Assembly (NCBI GenBank): GCA_964418695.1
Contig: CAYQMN010000001.1
Coordinates: 1-64,000 of the forward strand
DNA from: Prado023 sp964418695
GTDB taxonomy: Bacteria > Actinomycetota > Actinomycetes > S36-B12 > CAIYMF01
Direction: 5' to 3'
Length of the DNA: 64,000 nt
Shown here: positions 36,577 to 44,814 of the stretch, one piece after another
How the letters are laid out: every line of letters begins with the position of its first letter
How positions within the stretch are numbered: position 1 is the first letter of the stretch
Made by a program: the position numbers and the translations under genes
Notes under the pieces: model-generated
Told to the model about the DNA's origin: nothing
Database searches by the model: none
The model's input: only the letters and a program-made list of their open reading frames with translations

Positions 36577-37410
36577 ATGCCGCGCATGGTCGTAGATCCG
36601 GCGACGGGCTCCGGAGCGGACATCCACCTGATCGCAGTGGACCTGGACCACACTCTGCTCACCGAGGCCGGGGATCTGCCGCCCGGGTTCGACGACCACC
36701 TCCGGCGCCTCGGCGACGCGGGCATCGTGTTCGTGCCCGCGAGTGGGCGTCCCCTCGTGACGCTGAAGGCGATGTTCCCGCCGAGTGACCGATCCATCGG
36801 CTACATCAGTGACAACGGCGGCCTGGTCAGTCTGGGCGATGACGTCCTGTACATGAGCCTGCTGCCGCGCGAGAGCTACCGGGGCATGGCCGCGCTCACC
36901 GCCGAGCGCACGACCGGAGTGCCGATCATCTGCGGCGTCGAATCGGCCCATGTGGCATCGGAGCATCGGCAGCACGAGGGCTACCTGAGCAGGTTCTACG
37001 CGAAGCTCGCCTTCGTCGATCGACTGGCCGACGTGGACGTCGACGCGGACAAGTTCACGGTCTACTTCCCCGATGGCGACAGCCGATCGCACTACGACCG
37101 GATCTACGCGCCGATCTACGGCGACGACTACTCGGTCACGGTGGGTGGGCCGGTCTGGGTGGACGTCATGAACAAGGGCGTCAACAAGGGGAATGCGCTG
37201 CGCATCCTGGCCGACCATCTCGGGCTCTTCCCGGAGCAGATGATGGCCTTCGGCGACACCGACAACGACCTCGAGATGCTCGACGCGATGCATCACAGCT
37301 ATGCGGTCGCCAACGCCGACCAGACGGTGCGCGACCGGGCGCGCTTCACCACCGAGTCCAACGACGAATACGGCGTGGTCACCGTGATCCGGCGTCTCCT
37401 GGACGGGTAG
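36577..37410 (+). CDS. HAD-superfamily Cof-type phosphatase
   Basis: This is a Cof/YidA-like HAD hydrolase of 277 aa that dephosphorylates small phosphorylated metabolites, often sugar phosphates. HAD motif I is LIAVDLDHTLL (nucleophile Asp), motif II FVPASGRP, and motif IV is MMAFGDTDNDLEML. The type IIB cap domain lies between. The start is uncertain: ATG 36577 and ATG 36586 are equally good, and neither has a strong ribosome-binding site. Confidence 0.88.
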   Translation: MPRMVVDPATGSGADIHLIAVDLDHTLLTEAGDLPPGFDDHLRRLGDAGIVFVPASGRPLVTLKAMFPPSDRSIGYISDNGGLVSLGDDVLYMSLLPRESYRGMAALTAERTTGVPIICGVESAHVASEHRQHEGYLSRFYAKLAFVDRLADVDVDADKFTVYFPDGDSRSHYDRIYAPIYGDDYSVTVGGPVWVDVMNKGVNKGNALRILADHLGLFPEQMMAFGDTDNDLEMLDAMHHSYAVANADQTVRDRARFTTESNDEYGVVTVIRRLLDG

Positions 37411-37471
37411 CCGGAGGCGCTGAACGGCTGATTCAGGGCAGCGACGGTCGGTCCGCAGGGCCGGCCGCCAT

Positions 37472-37958
37472 GTGGGCGCGCGGGCTCTCGATGACGTCGG
37501 CGAGACCCCCCGCGAAGTCGTCGAGCTCGTGGGGGCTCATCTGGCGACGGAATCTGAGTCCGCCCAGGCGAACGCCGCACTCGTGCGAAAGTCGTTCGAG
37601 GCGTTCAACGCGGGGACACGGGGCGGATGCTGGCCGTCGTCGCGCCCGACCTGGTCATGCACCTCGCAGAAGCGCCGGAAGCGCTCCACGGACGGGAGCT
37701 CTGGCGCCAGGGGTACGAGCTGATGAGGCGAGCCTTTCCCGACTTGGAGGCACGCGTGGACAGTGTCGTGGCCGCCGGGGACCAGGTGGCCGTGCGCCTG
37801 ACATTCACCGGCACCCACTCGGGGGACTCCAAGGCCTTCCTGCGACCAGGCGGTCCGTCGCGCATGTCAGTCACGAGTTCTACCGAGTGGCGGATGGCGC
37901 GATCGTCGAGGAATGGATCTGCTCCCACACTGGATCGCTGTTCCGTCAGCTCAGCTGA
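37472..37958 (+). pseudogene. SnoaL-like ester cyclase, broken by two frameshifts
   Basis: Three frames read in turn make one SnoaL-like polypeptide: ANAALVRKSFEAFNAG, then MLAVVAPDLVMHLAEAPEALHG...VRLTFTGTHSG, then LQGLPATRRSVAHVSHEFYRVADGAIVEEW...SLFRQLS. The breaks are near 37612-37620 (in a G run before ACACGG) and near 37822-37832. Each is repaired by adding one base. SnoaL-like folds are small alpha-beta barrels acting as cyclases, hydrolases or binding proteins. The gene is either a recent pseudogene or carries two assembly errors. The true start is not determined. Confidence 0.75.
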
Positions 37959-38008
37959 GGGTCGCGGGCTCCCCAGGCGCAGGGAACGTCGTCAACTACC
38001 TTCGGTCT

Positions 38009-38929
38009 GTGGACCTGGCGCAACGGATCGCAGCCCGGGGGAGCGAGTTCCTGCTCTTCGCGGTGACTCCGCCTCGAAGCACGGTCACTGGTGAGCGGGC
38101 TCAGGAGATCGCCGATGTGACACGCAAGCGTCTGGCCCCGTTGGACCTGGACGGTCTGGTCCTCTACGACATCGACGACGAGAGCGACCGCAACCCGCAA
38201 GAGCGGCCATTTCCCTTCCTGCCCACGATCGACCCTGCGATCTTCCTTGCCGAGCACCTGAGGGATTGGGGCGCCCCGGTGGTCGTCTATCGGGCTGTCG
38301 GCAAGTACGCGGAGGCAGATCTGCGTGCGTGGTTGGAGGCCCAGTACGCCGACCGGGCGCTGACGGTGTTCGTCGGCGCCTCGTCCCATCGCAAGCAGTC
38401 CGCGACCTCGCTGGTCCGCGCCCAAGGGCTGTGGGCCCAGACCCGACCCGACCTGCGGCTCGGGGGAGTGGCGATCCCGGAGCGGCACACCCGCCGGGGC
38501 GACGAGCACCTGCGCCTGATCGCCAAGCAGGAAGCCGGGTGCTCCTTCTTCGTCACGCAGGTCGTCTACGACGTCAACGCGGCGAAGAACCTGGTCTCGG
38601 ACTATCGCTACGGGTGCGCGGCGCGCGGCCTCGATCCGGTGCCGATCGTGTTCACGTTCGCGGTGTGCGGCTCGCTCAAGACGCTGGAGTTCCTCGGGTG
38701 GCTCGGCGTCGACGTGCCCCGCTGGATCCAGAACGACCTGCGCCACGCCGACGACACGCTCCAGGCCTCGTACGAGCAGTCGCTCGGTGCCGCTCGTGAG
38801 CTGATCGGCTACTGCCGACGCATGGGAGTCCCGTTCGGGGTCAACGTGGAGAGCGTCTCGATCCGGCTGGCCGAGATCGAGGCCTCGGTGGAGCTCGCTG
38901 GGCAGCTCGCTCGTGAGCTTCGCCGGTAG
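38009..38929 (+). CDS. Methylenetetrahydrofolate reductase-like protein
   Basis: This is a 306-residue TIM-barrel protein of the MTHFR/FAD-oxidoreductase family. The signatures include FLLFAVTPPRSTV, LTVFVGASSHRKQ, LRLGGVAIPERHTRRGDEHLRL and KQEAGCSFFVTQVVYD, matching the flavin- and folate-barrel core of MTHFR. The canonical first strand usually reads FEFFPPK and here is FAVTPPR, so it is a divergent paralogue rather than a confident MetF. The GTG at 38009 lies six bases after TACCTT (37997-38002), suggesting a leaderless start downstream of the SnoaL pseudogene. Confidence 0.78.
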   Translation: MDLAQRIAARGSEFLLFAVTPPRSTVTGERAQEIADVTRKRLAPLDLDGLVLYDIDDESDRNPQERPFPFLPTIDPAIFLAEHLRDWGAPVVVYRAVGKYAEADLRAWLEAQYADRALTVFVGASSHRKQSATSLVRAQGLWAQTRPDLRLGGVAIPERHTRRGDEHLRLIAKQEAGCSFFVTQVVYDVNAAKNLVSDYRYGCAARGLDPVPIVFTFAVCGSLKTLEFLGWLGVDVPRWIQNDLRHADDTLQASYEQSLGAARELIGYCRRMGVPFGVNVESVSIRLAEIEASVELAGQLARELRR

Positions 38930-38933
38930 CGGC

Positions 38934-38965
38934 GCTTGGCCAAGCCTGGCCAAGGTGAGTACCAT
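38934..38965. promoter_or_regulatory. Operator/promoter of the toxin-antitoxin pair
   Basis: A perfect 12-bp palindrome GCTTGGCCAAGC (38934-38945) is followed directly by CTGGCCAAGG (38946-38955), two copies of a TGGCCA core. TACCAT (38960-38965) lies six bases before the antitoxin ATG. This is the layout expected for autoregulation by the antitoxin. Confidence 0.6.
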
Positions 38966-38971
38966 GGCGTC

Positions 38972-39214
38972 ATGACCACGGTGAACGTCGGGCAGGCGAA
39001 GTCGGAGCTCTCGCGGCTCATCGCCCTCGCCCTGGCCGGAGAGGAAGTGGAGATCGCGAGGGATGGCGTTCCTGTCGTGCGTCTGGTCGCGCTCGACCAG
39101 GCGAAGCCCGGCGACCGGTTCCTCGCGGCGAGCGGCTCGTTGGCCGGGCAGATCCGGATCGGCGACGACTTCGAGTTCGCCGACGCCGAGCTCGACGAGA
39201 TGCTCGGCACGTGA
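38972..39214 (+). CDS. Phd/VapB-type antitoxin
   Basis: This is an 80-residue antitoxin of the Phd/YefM fold. The N-terminal DNA-binding part reads MTTVNVGQAKSELSRLIALALAGEEVEIARDGVPVVRLVAL, and the acidic C-terminus (DDFEFADAELDEMLGT) wraps the toxin. The ATG at 38972 is probably the 5' end of a leaderless mRNA. The TGA stop overlaps the GTG of the PIN toxin, the usual coupling that keeps antitoxin in excess. Confidence 0.9.
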   Translation: MTTVNVGQAKSELSRLIALALAGEEVEIARDGVPVVRLVALDQAKPGDRFLAASGSLAGQIRIGDDFEFADAELDEMLGT

Positions 39215-39585
39215 GACTGCTCCTCGACACCCACGTGGTCCTGTGGCAGCTCTCGGGTGAGCGTGAGCTCTCGGTGCCGGCCCGAGACGCGATAGCAGCG
39301 GCCGACGACCTCCTGTTCAGCGTGGTGTCGTTCGCTGAGATTGGCATCAAGGCATCCGTGGGCACGCTGGTCGTGCCTGACGACCTGCAGGCGCGGATCG
39401 CGGATTCCGGCGTTCGCACCCTCGGGCTCTCACCGGCCCATGGCCTCGCAGTCTCGGAGATGCCCGTGCATCACCGCGATCCGTTCGATCGGCTGATCAT
39501 CGCCCAGTCGATGATCGAAGGCCTGACCGTCGTCACGGCCGACGCTCGCTTCCGTTCCTACGGCATCCCGCTCGTGGAGACCTGA
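39211..39585 (+). CDS. PIN-domain toxin (VapC-like ribonuclease)
   Basis: This is a 124-residue PIN-domain ribonuclease toxin. The acidic active-site residues are in place: D6 in LLLDTHV, E43 in SFAEIGIK, D90/D93 in HRDPFDRLI and D111 in VVTADARF. The subtype resembles the Sll0205-like PIN proteins, which cleave RNA, often tRNA or rRNA loops. The GTG start overlaps the antitoxin stop. A stretch without clear genes follows. Confidence 0.92.
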   Translation: MRLLLDTHVVLWQLSGERELSVPARDAIAAADDLLFSVVSFAEIGIKASVGTLVVPDDLQARIADSGVRTLGLSPAHGLAVSEMPVHHRDPFDRLIIAQSMIEGLTVVTADARFRSYGIPLVET

Positions 39586-40125
39586 CCGAGCGACGCGTCG
39601 TCGCAACACGAGTTCCAGATTGGTCCGACGCAAGCACCGCCCGCCAGCGAACTGTCGGCTGGGCATCGGCCCGGGTCGCCCGAGTCACTCCCGTTGGGCC
39701 GTCGTGTCCTGGTCGGGCTCGGCCTCTGGCTTCGGCGCAAGCGAGCATGGCGAGTGTTCCCGATGCGCTCCCAGCTGCGATCCATCTGCGCTTCGGGATC
39801 GCCACGTCGACAGTGCCCGCGCGGATGTCCAGCTCACCGTTGCCGGTAGCTCTGCGTCCTTGCGTCCAACGCAACCCCCGTAAGGTGTTGACCGATAATG
39901 CACATTATGTAATGTAGTCGCGCACGGCTACGCTCGGTCACGCACGGCTCGACTACGCGAGCCGTCTGTCCGGGCTGATGACACCCCGGGGCTGCGCCAC
40001 GACCACCTGATCCCCCTGCTGGCCGAGCTCTGGACGCCTCGGCAGTGTCTCCCCATGGGCCAAGCGCCTCTGGGGTGAATCGTGCAGATCCTGTCGTCGC
40101 GACTGCGGTGATGAGCTGGGCCAGC
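39586..40125. other. 540-bp region without a clear gene; AT-rich palindromes and hairpin
   Basis: No ORF here has convincing codon use. Two overlapping dyads, ATAATG-CA-CATTAT (39895-39908) and ACATTA-TG-TAATGT (39902-39915), form an AT-rich patch in an otherwise GC-rich window. A TTGACC lies just upstream (39888-39893). A 7-bp stem with a six-base loop lies at 39945-39964, preceded by a direct repeat CGCACGGCT (39921-39929 and 39941-39949). The rest may be remnant DNA of a mobile or toxin-associated segment. Confidence 0.5.
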
Positions 40126-40512
40126 TCACTGCGCTCCAAGGTCCAGCAACGCCCGGACGACGTCCGCATACTGCTCCGGATCGAAGGCCAGGCTGATCAC
40201 GGGCATCTCCTGCTCGCCGAGATCCAGCGGCGCGAACGCCGCCTGCCAAGCCATGTCGCGCCACTCCACCAGCTGACCCTCACACACCAGCTCAGCAGTC
40301 AGCGCACGGCAGTCGAGGTCGAAATCGAACGGGCAGACGAGAAGCGGCACCCGGCCGTCCGGCATGACCGAGGACTCCGAACTGACCGGCTCGCCGAGCA
40401 GCGCCCGCAGGTAATCGACACGGTACTCAGGTGACGCCCAGTCGTTGAGAACCGGAGTGACCTCCCCGGCGACGGCACCGTTTGGCCAGGCAACGACCTC
40501 TCGAAGGGGCAC
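40126..40512 (-). CDS. Hypothetical protein, start uncertain
   Basis: This is an acidic protein not recognised as a known family. From GTG 40512 it would be 128 aa (VPLREVVAWPNGAVAGE...QYADVVRALLDLGAQ). However, convincing coding sequence continues upstream to about 40558 (KLVDREFGYLGWTIDG) without an in-frame ATG/GTG/TTG start, so the 5' end may be damaged or use a rare start. Codon third positions are less GC-rich than in the neighbours, which suggests recent acquisition. The size and acidity resemble immunity-type proteins, but no specific family is claimed. Confidence 0.55.
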   Translation of the reverse strand: MPLREVVAWPNGAVAGEVTPVLNDWASPEYRVDYLRALLGEPVSSESSVMPDGRVPLLVCPFDFDLDCRALTAELVCEGQLVEWRDMAWQAAFAPLDLGEQEMPVISLAFDPEQYADVVRALLDLGAQ

Positions 40513-40740
40513 CCCGTCAATGGTCCACCCCAGGTAGCCGAACTCACGATCAACAAGCTTCTTCCGGAACAGACAACCTTCTCGTCGACGGGGATGGTCA
40601 CCGCCGCAAGCGTCGTGCCAAGTCGAGAGATCGGCCGATCCACACCCCTGAGTGTCGCAGAGCTCGCAACACGACAACTCGCACGGCGCCTCCCCGTGGG
40701 ACACCGGGCAAGCCTCGATGGGTTGGGGCACGATGGCCGG

Positions 40741-41382
40741 ATGCAGCTGCATCCCGGCGAGCCCGCCGTCCCGGATTGGGAGCGGGTGTCCGACGCGGAC
40801 CTCGCGCTGCGCCTGCGCCGGCTGCTGCCGGGTGGCGACGGGCTGGTGCTGGTCGACGGGCGATCGGGCGGTGGCAAGACCACCTGGGCGAGCCGCATCG
40901 CCCGGCTGCTGGACTCCCCCGTCGTCCACAGCGACGACGTGTCCTGGCACCACGACCCGTTCGACTGGGACCAGCTGCTGCTCGACCACGTGATCGACCC
41001 GTGGCGGCGCGGGGAGCGCGTCGACTTCGTGCCGCCCGGGTGGCCGGCGCACGGCCGGTCCGGCGCCATCCAGGTGCGCCCCTCCCCCACTCTCGTGATC
41101 GAGGGGGTGGGGGTCTGCCGAGTCAGCCTCGCCGACCTGGCCGACCTCCCGGTCTGGGTGCAGTCCGACGCCGCCGTCGCGCGACGCCTGGGCATCGCCC
41201 GCGACGCCGAGCAGGGCAGGGTCGGCCAAGAGGCGGTGGACTTCTGGGACTGGTGGATGGGCGTGGAGGATCCCTTCCAAGCGGCCGAGCGCCCGTGGAC
41301 GCGCGCCCGGCTGGTCCTGCGCGGAGCCTGCGCCGAGCCCCTGGTGCCCGGCGTGGCGATGATCGCGCCCGGCCCGCTCTGA
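40741..41382 (+). CDS. Uridine-kinase-like P-loop NTPase
   Basis: This is a 213-residue P-loop protein with Walker A LVDGRSGGGKTTWASRIA and the acidic DD pair in VVHSDDVSWHHDPFDWDQ. A later IEGVGVCRVSLADL strand and VWVQSDAAVARRLGIARD helix are typical of uridine kinase-like proteins. Several Trp residues (FWDWWMGVEDPF) are conspicuous. It may phosphorylate a nucleoside or another small alcohol. ATG 40741 is chosen; upstream in-frame sequence overlaps the opposite-strand gene's weak 5' region. A paralogue lies at 45685-46233. Confidence 0.8.
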   Translation: MQLHPGEPAVPDWERVSDADLALRLRRLLPGGDGLVLVDGRSGGGKTTWASRIARLLDSPVVHSDDVSWHHDPFDWDQLLLDHVIDPWRRGERVDFVPPGWPAHGRSGAIQVRPSPTLVIEGVGVCRVSLADLADLPVWVQSDAAVARRLGIARDAEQGRVGQEAVDFWDWWMGVEDPFQAAERPWTRARLVLRGACAEPLVPGVAMIAPGPL

Positions 41383-41446
41383 TCTGGCCGGGCACCGGTG
41401 GGGGGCCGGTGCCGGGGCGGGACCGGCTGGAGGCCACCATGGGGAG

Positions 41447-41806
41447 ATGACTGTCATCAAGATCAACGCCTTGACCGTGCCCGCCGACTCCGGCGACGAG
41501 CTGGCCCACCGCTTCGCCCGCCGTGCCGGATCGGTCGACGGACAGCCCGGATTCGAGGGCTTCGAGCTGCTCAAGCCCGTCGACGGCCGCCATCAATGGC
41601 TGGTCGTGACCCGGTGGGCCGACGAGGAGTCCTACCAGGCCTGGTTCAGCTCGGCGGCCTTCGGCCGCGGGCATGGCCGCCCATCCGGCGCCGGACACGG
41701 CGCCGGACACGGCGCGGAGGAATCCAGTGCGCCGGCTCCGGTCAGCGTCGCCAGCGAGCTGTGGAGCTACGAGGTCGCTGTGTCCAGCGCCCCTCCGCAC
41801 GCCTGA
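41447..41806 (+). CDS. mhuD: MhuD-like heme-degrading monooxygenase
   Basis: This is a 119-residue dimeric ferredoxin-fold enzyme similar to mycobacterial MhuD, which breaks down heme and releases iron. It matches VIKINALTVPA at the start, PGFEGFELLKPVDG in the middle and ADEESYQAW before the heme pocket. The heme-site Asn7 and Trp66 equivalents are present, and His76 lies one residue from the position of the MhuD heme ligand. In place of the usual loop there is a Gly/His-rich insert (GRGHGRPSGAGHGAGHGAEE) of unknown effect. The start ATG follows GGGGAG closely. Confidence 0.82.
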   Translation: MTVIKINALTVPADSGDELAHRFARRAGSVDGQPGFEGFELLKPVDGRHQWLVVTRWADEESYQAWFSSAAFGRGHGRPSGAGHGAGHGAEESSAPAPVSVASELWSYEVAVSSAPPHA

Positions 41807-41884
41807 GTCCGACGCAGGCCAACAGCGTCGAGGCCTCGTCCGCCAGGCGCGCGACCGCCCGGCCGCCCGGCCGGGGGGCGGGAC

Positions 41885-42085
41885 TCAGGCGATGCCGCCA
41901 CCGGCCAGCTGGCTCTGACGCTGCTGCTCCTGCCAGTCGGGCCAGGTGGGCGGCTGGTCCGCGGTCACGCTCTGGACCTGGTCCTCGACCGGGATGTGCG
42001 CCAGCCGCTCCAGCTCCTGCGAGGAGATGCGGAAGCGAGCACGCCCGTCGTCCGACCCGCTCCGCGTCGGCTCGGTGGTGGCCAT
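41885..42085 (-). CDS. Small hypothetical protein, 66 aa
   Basis: This is a short charged protein beginning MATTEPTRSGSDDGRARFRI and containing ISSQELERLAHIPVEDQVQSVT followed by a Trp/Gln-rich end (WPDWQEQQRQSQLAGGG). Coding potential is supported by codon bias and by its isolation between genes on the same strand downstream. No function is proposed. Confidence 0.6.
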   Translation of the reverse strand: MATTEPTRSGSDDGRARFRISSQELERLAHIPVEDQVQSVTADQPPTWPDWQEQQRQSQLAGGGIA

Positions 42086-42177
42086 GCCGGGACTGTCCCA
42101 CCAGAAGGCTGCGAGAGACAACCCCACACGCGCGACGGGTGCGACCGACCAACGAGCCGGTCGCACCCGTCGGGCGC

Positions 42178-43740
42178 TCAGTGCAGCTCGCGCTTGAGGA
42201 TCTTGCCGGTCGCCGTCATCGGCAGCGACTCGACGATCTCCACGATGCGCGGGTACTTGTACGCCGCCATCTGCTCCTTGCACCAGGCGACGATCTCGTC
42301 GGGCGTGGCCGACTGCCCCGGCTTGAGGATCACGAACGCCTTGACCTCCTCGCCGTGCGAGTCGTGCGGAACGCCGATGACCGCGGCCAGCGAGACGGCC
42401 GGATGGGTGAGCAGCACCTCCTCCAGCTCGCGCGGGTACACGTTGAAGCCGCCGCGGATGATCATGTCCTTGGCACGGTCGACGATGTAGTACCAGCCGT
42501 CCTCGTCCTTGCGAGCCAGGTCGCCGGTGCGGAACCAGCCGGCCTGGATGGCCTCGTCGGTGGCCTCGGGGCGGTTGAAGTAGCCCTTCATGACGTTGTG
42601 ACCCTTGATCGCGATCTCGCCGATCGCGTCGGGGTCGTCGGGCAGCTCGTCCCACGTCTCGGCCTTGAGCAGCTTCATCTCCACGCCGGGGATCGGCACG
42701 CCGATCGAGCCGACCCGCGGGGGCTGGCCCATCGGGCTGAAGCTGGCGACCGGCGAGGTCTCGGACAGGCCGTAGCCCTCAAGGATCGTCACGCCGAAGT
42801 GCTTCTCGAACTCGTGGTGCACCTCGACCGGGAGCGCCGAGCCGCCGGAGCAGGCCAGGCGCAGGTTCCTGGCCAGGGTGGCCACGTCGATCGACGGGTC
42901 GGCGGTCAGGCCGCCAAGCAGCGCCCAGTACATCGTGGGCACTCCCGCGAACACCGTCACGCTCTCCTTGAGCATGGTCTGCAGCGCGGGCAGCGCCTCG
43001 AACCGCGGCAGCATCACGATCGTGCCGGAGAACATGAACGCCCCGTTCTGCACCACCGACTGGCCGAACGAGTGGAACAGCGGCAGCACGCACAGGTACG
43101 TGTCGGGGTTCTCCGGGTCGGCCCGGAACAGCTCCGTGCCGGTGGCGACGTTGTCGATCATGTTGCGGTGGCGCAGCTCGGCGCCCTTGGGCTTGCCGGT
43201 GGTGCCGGAGGTGTAGAGGATCACCGCGGTGTCCTCGGAGTCGACCTCGACGGACTCGAAGACCGGCGACTGACCCCCGACGGCCTGCGCGAACGTCTCG
43301 GTGCCCTCGATCGGCGACGGGGCGGCCGGATTCGCGGTGATGACGAAGAAGTCCGTGCAGCCCTCGACCGCGCTGAAGCCCTCGAAGCCCTCCTCACCCA
43401 TCGGCAGCTCCGGGGTGCCCTGGAAGCAGAAGTACGCCTTGGACTGCGAGTCGCTGAGGTAGTACTCGATCTCGCGGCCCTTGTTCAGCACGTTCAGCGG
43501 GACGACGGTGGCGCCGGCCTTGAGGATGCCGTAGTAGACGATCGAGAAGTACGGGATGTTGACGCAGGTCAGCGCGACCTTGTCCCCGGGCTTGATGCCC
43601 CGGGAGACCAGCAGGTTGGCCACCTGGTTGGCGGCTCCGTTGACCTGGGCGTAGCTCAGGCGGGTGTCGCCGAACACGATCGCCGTGCGCTGCGGGTAGG
43701 TGGCGGCGCTGTTCTCCAGCAGGGACGCGAGGTTCGTCAT
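42178..43740 (-). CDS. Long-chain fatty-acid--CoA ligase (AMP-binding)
   Basis: This is an ANL-superfamily acyl-CoA synthetase of 520 aa that activates a carboxylate with ATP and loads it on CoA. The P-loop-like VILYTSGTTGKPKGAELRH, the ILEGYGLSETSPV motif, the hinge WYYIVDRAKDMIIRGGFNVYP and the catalytic C-terminal Lys in MTATGKILKREL are all present. ATG 43740 is preceded by GGAAGGATC. It is likely a fatty-acid substrate enzyme; chain length is unknown. Confidence 0.93.
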   Translation of the reverse strand: MTNLASLLENSAATYPQRTAIVFGDTRLSYAQVNGAANQVANLLVSRGIKPGDKVALTCVNIPYFSIVYYGILKAGATVVPLNVLNKGREIEYYLSDSQSKAYFCFQGTPELPMGEEGFEGFSAVEGCTDFFVITANPAAPSPIEGTETFAQAVGGQSPVFESVEVDSEDTAVILYTSGTTGKPKGAELRHRNMIDNVATGTELFRADPENPDTYLCVLPLFHSFGQSVVQNGAFMFSGTIVMLPRFEALPALQTMLKESVTVFAGVPTMYWALLGGLTADPSIDVATLARNLRLACSGGSALPVEVHHEFEKHFGVTILEGYGLSETSPVASFSPMGQPPRVGSIGVPIPGVEMKLLKAETWDELPDDPDAIGEIAIKGHNVMKGYFNRPEATDEAIQAGWFRTGDLARKDEDGWYYIVDRAKDMIIRGGFNVYPRELEEVLLTHPAVSLAAVIGVPHDSHGEEVKAFVILKPGQSATPDEIVAWCKEQMAAYKYPRIVEIVESLPMTATGKILKRELH

Positions 43741-43890
43741 GCAGACGGATCCTTCCGATCGACGTGAGGGTTGCTGCACGTTACAAGACGGCGGCGACGA
43801 GCCGACAGGCCCTCCCCCACACGCCCCCACGAGGGCACTCCCCCCGGGCGTCGGCACGCCGCCGCCCGAGACTCCCCTCGGGCCCGAGGG

Positions 43891-44775
43891 TCAGGCGTGC
43901 ATCGTCGGCAGGGGCGGCCAGTGCGCCCCCAGCCAGTCCAGGATCGCCTCGCCGACCTCCTCGGGGGCCTCGTCGACCACGAAATGCCCGACCTCGTCGA
44001 GCTCCACGATGTCCGCCGTGCTGCCGGTGGCCAGCGACCCGGCCAGCGCCTCGGGCTCGATGAGTCGGTGACCCATGACCGGATCGTCCGCCCCCCAGAT
44101 GATCCGCACGGGCGCGGCGATCGGCTGGGACCGCGGCCGGCTCGCCGGCGAGCGCCGCAGCATCGCCCGGTACCAGTCCAGCGGCCCGGTCAGGTCCGCC
44201 GGCGACGCGAAGGCGTCCGCGTAGGGGGCCAGGGTCTCCCGGTTCCAGACGTCCCGGTTCTTCGAGCCGCGGATGATGACCCCCGGAATCCGTCCGGCCA
44301 GCAGCCGCTCGGCGACCCCGGGCACCATGAACAGCCCCATGTACCAGGACCTGCGCAGCTGCCCCAGCGAGGTCTTCATGGCGTGGGCCAGGACCGCGGG
44401 GGGTGGGCAGGCCAGCGCGACCATCGCCGACACGCGCCGCGGGTAGCGCCCGGCCAGCGTCCAGGCCACCGCGCCGCCCCAGTCGTGCCCGACGACCGCC
44501 GCCTGAGGCGCGTCCACGGCGTCCAGGAGGCTGACGATGTCCGCGGCCAGGTCGGCGGTGGCGAACGAGCCGGTCCGCGGCGATGCGCCGTACCCGCGCT
44601 GGTTCGGGGCCAGCACGCGGTAGCCCGCCTGCGCCAGATGTCGGATGTGTGGGACCCACATCACGTTCAGCTGCGGGAAGCCGTGCAGCAGCATCACGAC
44701 CGGGCCGTCCTTCGGGCCCGAGACCAGCGCCTCGAACTCGCCGCGCTCAGTCCTGAGCAGCTCCACGGAAGGCAT
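43891..44775 (-). CDS. Alpha/beta hydrolase (epoxide hydrolase-like)
   Basis: This is a 294-residue alpha/beta hydrolase with the oxyanion motif LLHGFPQ and nucleophile D98 in VVGHDWGG, i.e. the Asp-type of epoxide hydrolases and haloalkane dehalogenases rather than Ser esterases. The late catalytic His is in LDEVGHFVVDE. Its start is 40 bp from the nagB 3' end on the same strand, so it is probably co-transcribed with nagB. The natural substrate is unknown. Confidence 0.88.
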   Translation of the reverse strand: MPSVELLRTERGEFEALVSGPKDGPVVMLLHGFPQLNVMWVPHIRHLAQAGYRVLAPNQRGYGASPRTGSFATADLAADIVSLLDAVDAPQAAVVGHDWGGAVAWTLAGRYPRRVSAMVALACPPPAVLAHAMKTSLGQLRRSWYMGLFMVPGVAERLLAGRIPGVIIRGSKNRDVWNRETLAPYADAFASPADLTGPLDWYRAMLRRSPASRPRSQPIAAPVRIIWGADDPVMGHRLIEPEALAGSLATGSTADIVELDEVGHFVVDEAPEEVGEAILDWLGAHWPPLPTMHA

Positions 44776-44814
44776 GGCGCGTCGGCATCGTGTCGTCGAG
44801 TGGTGGGGCGGCGA

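Noticed and set aside
39953..40264. Minus-strand ORF of 103 codons in the gap after the PIN toxin
   Set aside because: The product is Arg/Gly-rich without domain features and overlaps the 3' end of the clearer gene at 40126-40512 in another frame.
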